Positions 8,499 through 15,358 of a stretch of DNA of 36,205 bases are shown in pieces. Source of the stretch: an uncultured Acidobacteriota bacterium (lineage in GTDB: Bacteria > Acidobacteriota > Blastocatellia > RBC074); contig CAIOZW010000088.1 in assembly GCA_903862855.1 (NCBI GenBank), positions 1-36,205 of the forward strand, written 5' to 3'. Both the position numbers and the translations under genes were made by a program. The notes beneath the pieces are model-generated. The model ran no database searches. It was not told where the DNA came from and saw only the letters and a program-made list of their open reading frames with translations. The first letter of the stretch is position 1. Every line of letters begins with the position of its first letter.

Positions 8499-9857
8499 AT
8501 GTCTGAAATTACCGCTGAAAATGGAGAAAGAGTGCCGGTAACAGTTCTGACCGGTTTTCTTGGTTCTGGCAAGACGACATTGCTCAACCGTATCCTCACG
8601 GAGAATCACGGCAAGAGAATTGCCGTGATCGAGAATGAGTTCGGTGAGATCGGTGTCGATCAGGATCTGGTCATCAATGCCGATGAAGAGGTTTTCGAGA
8701 TGAATAACGGGTGTATCTGCTGCACCGTGCGCGGTGACCTGATCCGTATTCTCGGCAACCTTATGAAGCGAAGGGATCGTTTCGATTATATACTCATCGA
8801 GACGACGGGGCTGGCCGATCCCGGTCCCGTCGCACAGACCTTCTTTGTCGATGACGAGATGCAGGCCAGAGTGGCGCTGGATGGAGTAGTTACGCTGGTC
8901 GATACCAGGCACATCTGGCAGCACATCGACACAAGTGACGAGGCCAGAGAGCAGGTCGCCTTTGCAGATGTCATTCTCCTCAACAAGACCGATCTCGTCC
9001 CGGCGGAGGAGGTCGATCGTCTGGAATCACGCATCAAGGCCATGAACTCAGCTGCCCGCATCTTTCGAACTACGAATGCCAAGATCGATCTCGACCATAT
9101 TCTCAATATCGGCGGCTTCAATCTTGATCGGGCACTGGAGATCGATCCGCGGTTCCTTGAACCGGAATATCCATTTGAGTGGGCTGGTCTATACCAGTTC
9201 GAGGCTGGCAATTACGAATTTAAGCTTTCGCCAGGTCCTGATGAGTCGATGAATGTTCTGCTGCTCCCGCTGGAGAGCTGCACTCCAGAGGCGCTCGAAG
9301 CGGTCAAGATGACGGCCGTTCTGACCTTCTCCGACCCTGAATTTGAACTTATTTCAGGTGAGTATATCAGGCCGGGCAATCAGCTCTGGCAGCTTAAACT
9401 GGATGGTCGTTCAGCCACCTTTCCATTTCGTATCGTGAAAGCTGGTGCTTATGTAATGTTCACCGAACACAAACCGGCAGAATTTGAGGCAGTGATCGAA
9501 ATCGCTGGCGAGGAGACCTCTCCACAGCTCGAGAGAGAGTATAAGCCCGATCACGAACACGAAGATGAGGTCACTTCGATCGGAATCAATATTTCCGGGG
9601 ATCTGGACAGTAAAAAGCTGAACACCTGGCTTGGAGAGCTGCTTCAGACGCGAGGTACGGATATCTACCGAATGAAAGGCATTCTGTCGATCAAGGGAAG
9701 TCCAAACCGCTACGTCTTTCAGGGAGTGCATATGCTCTTCGATGGGCGACCGGACCGGCCTTGGGGTAAGAATGTGCGACACAACTCGCTCATCTTCATC
9801 GGCCGCAATCTCAACCGCGCTGAGTTGAATGAGGGATTCAGAAAATGCCTGGCCTAA
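8499..9857 (+). CDS. CobW-type (COG0523) metal-chaperone GTPase with an inserted domain
   Basis: This 452-residue cytoplasmic P-loop GTPase has Walker [10 protein letters not shown] (19-27), the metal-binding C-I-C-C motif (C72, C74, C75), Walker B region [15 protein letters not shown] and guanine motif NKTD (162-165). A CobW C-terminal domain occupies about 359-452. Between them lies an extra segment of about 125 residues (about 225-350) with [15 protein letters not shown], followed by a HEHEDE acidic-histidine linker; shorter CobW proteins lack this. COG0523 members load or deliver Zn, Co, Ni or Fe; adjacency to cbiMNQO favours Co or Ni. The ATG at 8499 is preceded by AGGAGG at 8490-8495; an in-frame TTG at 8478 lacks this. 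It overlaps the WD40 gene by 13 bases. Confidence 0.93.
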   Translation: MSEITAENGERVPVTVLTGFLGSGKTTLLNRILTENHGKRIAVIENEFGEIGVDQDLVINADEEVFEMNNGCICCTVRGDLIRILGNLMKRRDRFDYILIETTGLADPGPVAQTFFVDDEMQARVALDGVVTLVDTRHIWQHIDTSDEAREQVAFADVILLNKTDLVPAEEVDRLESRIKAMNSAARIFRTTNAKIDLDHILNIGGFNLDRALEIDPRFLEPEYPFEWAGLYQFEAGNYEFKLSPGPDESMNVLLLPLESCTPEALEAVKMTAVLTFSDPEFELISGEYIRPGNQLWQLKLDGRSATFPFRIVKAGAYVMFTEHKPAEFEAVIEIAGEETSPQLEREYKPDHEHEDEVTSIGINISGDLDSKKLNTWLGELLQTRGTDIYRMKGILSIKGSPNRYVFQGVHMLFDGRPDRPWGKNVRHNSLIFIGRNLNRAELNEGFRKCLA

Positions 9858-10903
9858 CACTCGAAGGACCGACAAAGATGGCACCACTGGAGCTGGCCTG
9901 GCAGGGAGAGGCGGCCGGCCATGTCATCGACCTGGCGTGGGATCCACACGGTGGTCGGCTTGCTGCGGCGGCAGCCGATGGACCCGTCTCTCTCTTCAGT
10001 CGCGATGGTGCTTCATTCTCAACTCTTGAGGGGCACCGGTTCGGCACCATGTCGATTGCCTGGAGCACCAATGGCAATCGATTCAGCAGTGCTGGTCAGG
10101 ACGGACGAATCATCTTCTGGGATCTTGAAAATGGCCAACCGGCACTCACTCTCGAAGGTGGTGCATCCTGGGTTGAGCATCTGGCCTGGAATCCAATGGG
10201 AGGCCGGAAGGGAATCCCCAATATTCTCGCCTCTGCCGCCGGTCGCTCTCTTCGCCTCTGGGATGAGAACGGACACATGCTCAAGCAGTTTGAAGATCAT
10301 CCGCAAACCATCTCCTCTGTTGCGTGGAAACCTGAATCCCAATTGTTGAGCACCTCAACTTACGGGCAATTGGCTATCTTTGGCATCGCCAGTGCGACAC
10401 CCCAGAGAAGATTTGAGTGGAAAGGCTCGATTCTCAAGATCTGCTGGAGTCCCAATGGTAAATTTGTCGCGACGGGTGATCAGGACTCGACAGTCCATTT
10501 CTGGTTTGAGAAGAACGGTCGAGATCTGCAGATGTCAGGTTACCCGACCAAGGTGCGCGAACTCTCCTGGAATTGTACCAGTCGTTATCTGGCGACTGGC
10601 GGAGGGGTCGATATTACGATCTGGGACTGCAGCAAAAGTCCGGAAGGCTCGCGGCCGATTGTTCTGAAAGGACACGAGCAGTTTCTTACTGCACTTGCAT
10701 ATCAGAATCGGGGCGATCTTCTGGCCTCGGTGGGTGAAGACGGAAGAGTTATCATATGGCAGCCCCATCAACAACGACGAGGGATTGGGGGGATGGCCGT
10801 CAACAGCCAGATGACGAAGCTCGCCTGGTCACCCGACGACCGGCTGCTTGCCGTCGGAACGAGTTCCGGAGCGGTTCTTGTTTTTGCTGCACCGGATAGA
10901 TGA
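9845..10903 (+). CDS. Cytoplasmic WD40-repeat beta-propeller protein
   Basis: This 352-residue protein consists almost entirely of WD40-type blades, about seven, each with a variant of a small-residue pair, a DGxVxFW strand and a GH-type turn. Examples are [33 protein letters not shown] and [12 protein letters not shown]. There is no signal peptide or membrane segment, so it should be cytosolic. Its start lies 13 bases inside the CobW gene with GAGGGA upstream, indicating coupled translation. I recall CobW/WD40 neighbours in cyanobacteria as well. A scaffold role for the GTPase or its client is plausible but unproven. Confidence 0.88.
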   Translation: MPGLTLEGPTKMAPLELAWQGEAAGHVIDLAWDPHGGRLAAAAADGPVSLFSRDGASFSTLEGHRFGTMSIAWSTNGNRFSSAGQDGRIIFWDLENGQPALTLEGGASWVEHLAWNPMGGRKGIPNILASAAGRSLRLWDENGHMLKQFEDHPQTISSVAWKPESQLLSTSTYGQLAIFGIASATPQRRFEWKGSILKICWSPNGKFVATGDQDSTVHFWFEKNGRDLQMSGYPTKVRELSWNCTSRYLATGGGVDITIWDCSKSPEGSRPIVLKGHEQFLTALAYQNRGDLLASVGEDGRVIIWQPHQQRRGIGGMAVNSQMTKLAWSPDDRLLAVGTSSGAVLVFAAPDR

Positions 10904-10925
10904 TGACTTTTCAGGATATGCTTCT

Positions 10926-10953
10926 CCTGCCCGGGCAGGGTAAGATAATCTTA
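10926..10953. promoter_or_regulatory. Two adjacent palindromes before the ABC ATPase gene
   Basis: CCTGCCCGGGCAGG (10926-10939) is a perfect 14-base palindrome. One base further on, TAAGAT-A-ATCTTA (10941-10953) is a perfect 6-1-6 inverted repeat containing GATAAT, the core of Fur-type boxes. The first may be a remnant terminator for the cbi-CobW-WD40 operon; it has no T-tract. The second sits 15 bases before the ATG and would be well placed as an operator or overlap a -10 element. Neither function is demonstrated. Confidence 0.35.
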
Positions 10954-10968
10954 ACGATGGAGTAAACA

Positions 10969-11694
10969 ATGATCGAAGCAATCAATCTGACCAAGGTATA
11001 TCAGACCAGGGATCGTCAGGAGGTGAAGGCGCTCGATGCGGTGAATCTGAAAGTAGACCCGGGCGAGATATTTTGTCTGCTTGGTGCCAATGGCGCCGGC
11101 AAGTCGACGACGATCAACATCTTTCTCAATTTCATCGAGCCGACATCAGGAACGGCTCTGATCGGCGGACTCGATGTGACCCGTTCGCCTCTCGAAGCGA
11201 GGCGACAGCTTGGTTATATCCCTGAGAATGTGATGCTCTATCGTAATCTGACCGGGATCGAAAATCTTGAATACTTTGCTTCACTTGCCGCACCGGATGG
11301 AAGTCACCAGTACTCAAAGTCTGAACTAGTTGCCTTACTAGTCGAAGCGGGACTGCCGGAGGAGGCTGCCGGAAGAAGGCTTGGAGGTTACTCGAAAGGA
11401 ATGCGTCAGAAGGTTGGCATTGCCATCGCCCTGGCCCGACAGGCGAAGCTGCTACTTCTCGACGAGCCGACGTCAGGGCTCGATCCCAAAGCCTCCAACG
11501 AGTTTTCCCGTCTCCTGCTCAGTATGCGTGACCGGGGTATGGCGATCCTCATGGCGACGCATGACCTATTTCGCGCGAAAGAGACTGGAACAAGGGTTGG
11601 AATAATGAACAGCGGGCGAATGGCAGCCAATATCAGCACCAGTGAGATCAGTCATTCGGATCTTGAGTCGATCTACCTCGAGCATATGCATTGA
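10969..11694 (+). CDS. ABC-2 type transporter ATP-binding protein
   Basis: This 241-residue cytoplasmic ATPase has Walker A GANGAGKST (about 40-48), signature LGGYSKGMRQKVGIA, Walker B LLLLDEPTSGLD and switch histidine MATHDLF. It resembles the CcmA/NosF group that partners ABC-2 permeases, and two DUF3526 ABC-2 permeases lie directly downstream on the opposite strand. It is separated from the WD40 gene by 65 bases containing two palindromes, so it may have its own promoter. The start has GGAG in ATGGAGTAAACA just upstream. The substrate is unknown. Confidence 0.9.
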   Translation: MIEAINLTKVYQTRDRQEVKALDAVNLKVDPGEIFCLLGANGAGKSTTINIFLNFIEPTSGTALIGGLDVTRSPLEARRQLGYIPENVMLYRNLTGIENLEYFASLAAPDGSHQYSKSELVALLVEAGLPEEAAGRRLGGYSKGMRQKVGIAIALARQAKLLLLDEPTSGLDPKASNEFSRLLLSMRDRGMAILMATHDLFRAKETGTRVGIMNSGRMAANISTSEISHSDLESIYLEHMH

Positions 11695-11718
11695 TCGACT
11701 GCCGGTCGATACGATCGT

Positions 11719-11751
11719 GGGGATGGGGTAACCGTCAGTTACTCCATCCCC
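11719..11751. terminator. Hairpin between convergent ABC genes
   Basis: GGGGATGG (11719-11726) pairs with CCATCCCC (11744-11751), and GTAAC (11728-11732) with GTTAC (11738-11742). A single G-T (wobble) pair lies between, and the loop is CGTCA. The 14-pair stem sits 24 bases after the ATPase stop and 7 bases before the stop of the minus-strand permease. An AT-rich ATTTAT follows on the plus strand only. It most likely ends transcription from both sides. Confidence 0.7.
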
Positions 11752-11758
11752 ATTTATC

Positions 11759-13195
11759 TCACCCACCGATCGAATATCTCCGCAGCACTCGAAAGCCGAA
11801 CCCGCCTGTCAGGATGACCGGCACTAGTAACCCGAACAGTCCGATCAGGACGCGGCGGAGAAGGCCGCGCTGACTCTCCTCCTTGAACTGGAATACCGGG
11901 AAGTTCTCATAGTCGGTTGCACGAAGCTCGACTCGCCTGACGATGAGCGGAGTAAAGTGGGATCGCCATCGCTGGTGAAAGTCCTCGACGAGGCGCAGAA
12001 AGTGGCGATAGCGGGAGAAGCTTGTACCGGCGACATCGTTGAGGGTGGACTGCGCCACGATGGCTGGCGAAAGAAAGCGCCACCGATCGATCAGTGACTG
12101 CTGACGAAAAGTCTGTTGATCGAAATGGTCGATCACCGGTTGAACGAGACGCTCTGTCTCGGCCTGGATGGCGAGTGTGCGGAGGACGAAGTCGTTCGGA
12201 TCGACTTCACGATCCGTGACAAGCTCCGGGTGATCCTCGAGGTAACGGGCCATGAGTGCGCTCCCCTTGGTCGTCGCCTCGGTTGAGGCGCGACGTGTCG
12301 CCTGGATCATCTCGATTCTTGATGGAACCGGATGAATTGCGCTGACGACCAGATTGAGTATCGACGGAATGAGAAGGACAAAGAGGAGCCAGAGGCCAGC
12401 CAGTGACAAGGCATTAGTAGCCGAGGATCGGCCGGCTCCGTTGACGAGAATGGCCAGCGAGAACCAGAAGGCTCCGTAGACGCCGACGGTTCCCATCCAC
12501 AAGAGCAGCCGGTAGAAACCTTCCGCCGTAGTAATCGTCCCTCCACTTATCAAAAAACCGGCGATCGAGAAGCCAAAGGTCAAAGAGAGAATGATCAGTG
12601 TGCGCACCAGAACCTTGCCCAGGACATAATCCCGCAGACGGACAGGCTGGGAGAGGATCATCTGCAGAGTCCCCTGTTCCCGTTCAGCCGAGAGAAGATT
12701 GTAGCTGAGTGCAAGAATCAGCAGCGGGAAGATGTAGATGATCACGAAGGATAGATCGAAACGTCCGGCAAGAAGATTGGCCGGATTTTCAACCTCTTCG
12801 TTGTTCAGAAAGGTCTGTCTGCTCTGCGAACTTACTTTGAAATAGTAAGGATAAAGATCGCTCTGACCAACACTGAGGGAGGCGAGCGGACTTGGTGGGA
12901 GTATCGCATATCTTGTCCCGGCGCGGCTGGCCGCCACCGACGGGAGTCGTGGATTGGTAAAGGCTGAGGACGCTTTTCCGCCCTGCTCAATTCTGGCCAG
13001 CTCGGCCTGCGCTTGAGAGTAGCGGGATCGTTCTTCGTTCTGCGCGGCAGTGAGGGCTGTTTGCTGGAAGGCTACCCAAGCGGAGCCATTGCTGGCCCCA
13101 TACCCGATCAGTAAGGCAAAGAGGGTGGTGATGAACCAGAGAGTGCGATCGAGAAGGAGTGATCGCCATTCGTGACGCATGATTGTTTTGATCAT
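11759..13195 (-). CDS. ABC-2 permease, DUF3526 family (second of pair)
   Basis: This 478-residue inner-membrane protein has an N-terminal helix (about 18-38), a long extracytoplasmic segment (about 40-150) and about five further helices. The typical ABC-2 coupling segment LLSAEREQGTLQMILSQPVR follows the second helix (about residues 169-188). A second extracytoplasmic domain precedes the last helix. It is a diverged paralogue of the gene ending at 13202, sharing the MIK-x-I-x-R-x-E start and the EREQGTL motif; they probably form a heterodimer. The 6-base gap implies one transcript. The presumed ATPase lies convergent at 10969-11694. Confidence 0.87.
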   Translation of the reverse strand: MIKTIMRHEWRSLLLDRTLWFITTLFALLIGYGASNGSAWVAFQQTALTAAQNEERSRYSQAQAELARIEQGGKASSAFTNPRLPSVAASRAGTRYAILPPSPLASLSVGQSDLYPYYFKVSSQSRQTFLNNEEVENPANLLAGRFDLSFVIIYIFPLLILALSYNLLSAEREQGTLQMILSQPVRLRDYVLGKVLVRTLIILSLTFGFSIAGFLISGGTITTAEGFYRLLLWMGTVGVYGAFWFSLAILVNGAGRSSATNALSLAGLWLLFVLLIPSILNLVVSAIHPVPSRIEMIQATRRASTEATTKGSALMARYLEDHPELVTDREVDPNDFVLRTLAIQAETERLVQPVIDHFDQQTFRQQSLIDRWRFLSPAIVAQSTLNDVAGTSFSRYRHFLRLVEDFHQRWRSHFTPLIVRRVELRATDYENFPVFQFKEESQRGLLRRVLIGLFGLLVPVILTGGFGFRVLRRYSIGG

Positions 13196-13201
13196 AAGTG
13201 G

Positions 13202-14623
13202 TTAGTCAACCTTCATTCGCCGGGCAAAGAGAATGGCCACGCCTAGAGATGTCAGACACCAGGTTGCCAGAATGGCCAGACTCGTCCGTTGCCGGATCAG
13301 CGCAATCCTGGTCGATGGAGCTTGATATCGAAATTCGTCGACTGTCTGCCAGAGGTCTGGTTGCGCCTGGTAGCTGAAGTCTTTCTGAACAGCGTTATAG
13401 GTCAGATCGTCGTTCATCTTTCGGATCAGCATCCGTCGATAGGACTCGGCCGCCGCTGCGAAATCCTGGTGATGAAACATATCTGTTCCTGCCAGCCCCA
13501 TCGAGAAGGACTGCATGGCCATCATCGGCGCCAGAAGACCCGTCCACCATTTCAATCGATTCTGCTGCTCAAAGCGGCTCCAGAGGTCTCCGTAGTGGCG
13601 ATCGAAGATGAGATTGCCGTGCTCCTCACTCTCCTGGAGAGAGAGACCGGCAAAGTTGATGGGCAGGGCCTCGACCCGGTCGACACCATATTGCTTCAAG
13701 ACTCTTTCACGTAGTGCGGTCGTTCTCTTATCCGCGCTGTCATGACCATCCGGTCCGCTCTGCATCTCACGATCGATGGTCTGCTGAAAACTGAAGGCGG
13801 AGGGGGTTGGATAAAGGCGGCGTCCGATATCGGCAACTGCCCGTGGCGCAATCACTCCGTTGATGACCCAGAACCCGAGAAGGAGGACGAGCGCCATCTG
13901 GGCTGAGCTGGCGCGGGCCGAGACAGTAAGACTCAGGCCGATAAAGAGCCCGAAATAGAGCAGGTAGCCAATGGACATCCAGGCGAGACGTGAGAGGCTC
14001 GCGCCCGGAAGCGCACCACCAGAGGCCAGAAGAAGGGCGCTCACCCCGATGATCGTCGCAGGAAGCAGCAGCAGCCCGAGTGCCCCGGAGACACCGAGTG
14101 CCTTACCCCAGACGAGATCACTCTGTCGAACTCCGACGCTGATCAACTGACGGAGCGTCCCCTGTTCACGCTCTCCGGCAAAGGTCGAGAAGGAGAGGAG
14201 AATAATGAGCAGCGGGATCAGCAGTTGCAGGACGGTCGAGGCTGTCAGCTCTCCAAACCTTTGCACGGCAGTTGAGTCCTGGGCCGGGCGATACTTAAAT
14301 TCGTTCTGTTTATGCGCTTCAAGCCAGACCGACTGACCTACAAATGAGTCGATACCACGATCGAGCATCGACGGAAGCATCCGGGGCTTGAAGGCGTAGA
14401 CACCGTAGTGGGCGGCCGAATGCGGATTCTTGGCCGGCTGGCGCAGCCACTGCTCGCGAGTCTCAGCCTGCGCCAGTTCGTGCTGCCGTTTCAGTTCACG
14501 ATAGTGCTGGCCACCCATAAGAAGTGAGGCGAGCAGTAGAACAAGGACGATGGCGGCGGCGAGACGGAATCGTCCATCACGCAGCATCTCGGTAAACTCC
14601 TTACGCGCAATAAGTTTGATCAT
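13202..14623 (-). CDS. ABC-2 permease, DUF3526 family (first of pair)
   Basis: This 473-residue inner-membrane protein has its first helix at about residues 19-37, an extracytoplasmic domain to about 150, then helices around the coupling motif TFAGEREQGTLRQLISVGV, and a last helix before an RRMKVD end. DUF3526 permeases occur in pairs with an ABC-2 ATPase, often beside TonB receptors; their cargo is unknown. I chose the ATG at 14623 because AGAGG lies 9 bases upstream and the start then matches its paralogue. An ATG at 14632 is too near that site, and the frame continuing to 14920 runs through a heptamer repeat and is unlikely to be translated. Confidence 0.86.
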   Translation of the reverse strand: MIKLIARKEFTEMLRDGRFRLAAAIVLVLLLASLLMGGQHYRELKRQHELAQAETREQWLRQPAKNPHSAAHYGVYAFKPRMLPSMLDRGIDSFVGQSVWLEAHKQNEFKYRPAQDSTAVQRFGELTASTVLQLLIPLLIILLSFSTFAGEREQGTLRQLISVGVRQSDLVWGKALGVSGALGLLLLPATIIGVSALLLASGGALPGASLSRLAWMSIGYLLYFGLFIGLSLTVSARASSAQMALVLLLGFWVINGVIAPRAVADIGRRLYPTPSAFSFQQTIDREMQSGPDGHDSADKRTTALRERVLKQYGVDRVEALPINFAGLSLQESEEHGNLIFDRHYGDLWSRFEQQNRLKWWTGLLAPMMAMQSFSMGLAGTDMFHHQDFAAAAESYRRMLIRKMNDDLTYNAVQKDFSYQAQPDLWQTVDEFRYQAPSTRIALIRQRTSLAILATWCLTSLGVAILFARRMKVD

Positions 14624-14641
14624 CTTTAGCATCCTCTCAGG

Positions 14642-14690
14642 CTCCAGGCTCCAGGCTCCAGGCTCCAGGGTCCAGGCTCCATGCTCCAGG
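14642..14690. repeat. Heptanucleotide tandem repeat (CTCCAGG)7
   Basis: Seven consecutive 7-base units read CTCCAGG four times, then GTCCAGG, CTCCATG and CTCCAGG. On the minus strand the unit is CCTGGAG, which contains the Shine-Dalgarno-like GGAG. The array ends about 19 bases before the ATG of the DUF3526 permease, so it lies in its leader. Copy number could vary by replication slippage. Confidence 0.85.
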
Positions 14691-14718
14691 CACCACCAGG
14701 AGCTTTGCGACGAAAGAT

Positions 14719-14766
14719 TCTGGTACTGATTACCAGAGTTGGATATTGGCGTAAGCCCATACGCCA
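14719..14766 (-). promoter_or_regulatory. Two consecutive hairpins in the permease leader
   Basis: TCTGGTA/TACCAGA (14719-14725 and 14731-14737, 5-base loop) and TGGCGTA/TACGCCA (14747-14753 and 14760-14766, 6-base loop) are perfect 7-pair inverted repeats, 9 bases apart. If transcription of the permease genes starts upstream of 14766 they lie in the 5' leader just before the heptamer array. They could be RNA hairpins or protein sites. Confidence 0.35.
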
Positions 14767-14924
14767 TCCGGTGGACTTGTTGATGGGTCTGATTCACAGA
14801 AAAAGTCCATGAATCTGACTTCAGTTGATATGACTTCAAATAACTTTCTGCAACACCAGCATCACTCAAATTCAGCCTGAAGGTGCAGGAAGAGCGCAGT
14901 GACCAACGCGAAAAAAGCATACTT

Positions 14925-14941
14925 TAATGCATTATGCATTA
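14925..14941. promoter_or_regulatory. 17-base palindrome, candidate metalloregulator operator
   Basis: TAATGCAT and ATGCATTA form a perfect 8-1-8 inverted repeat with a single central T. A 7-1-7 inverted repeat rich in AAT/ATT is the architecture bound by Fur-family dimers (Fur, Zur, Nur), though the half-site here is not the textbook GATAAT. It lies between the permease operon and the receptor-chelatase operon, 418 bases before the receptor ATG and 302 bases before the permease ATG, so it could control either. Confidence 0.4.
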
Positions 14942-15358
14942 TCGAAAGATTGGTGGCGAAAGCAATTTCACGACTGGTCAGTTATGTGGGGTCAGTTGTC
15001 GAAAAATGCAACCTGATGGTTTTTCGGTCTCGATTCTCTCGCCAGTGAGCCTGTCAGTTCGCCTCACTCCTCGTCAGGGTATCGACCGGCCCGTAAGAAA
15101 TTCCCGACACAGAATCAGAAACAGCACCCAACCCACTGATGGCTGAACGGAGACTGCTCAGCACGCCAGATCGCCCGTTCGTTGAGAAGTGGTCGATTGC
15201 TTCAGGTTCCCGGTAATAACATCACCTTTACACCTGAAACTGAACACCTTGCAGGCGATTCGGTTCGAATATTACCTGATCCATAAAGAGAAAGAGTATC
15301 TGAAGTGAGCTGAGAGCATTTCAGTCAAATACAAAAGAAGATGAGAGAGGGGCAAGAT

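Larger units (their letters stand above)
14624..15358. other. Divergent intergenic region between permease and receptor operons
   Basis: These 735 bases hold no convincing gene; the 70-residue plus-strand ORF at 14934 has no family pattern. From left to right there are a heptamer tandem repeat, two 7-pair hairpins, a direct repeat TGACTTCA (14816 and 14831) and a 17-base palindrome. About 400 bases without obvious structure then lead up to the receptor. Both outward promoters must lie here. No conserved cobalamin-riboswitch segment was found. Confidence 0.6.

Noticed and set aside
14633-14920. N-terminal extension of the DUF3526 permease to an ATG at 14920
   Set aside because: The extension runs through a heptamer tandem repeat and two hairpins, gives low-complexity sequence, and the paralogue starts where the ATG at 14623 does.
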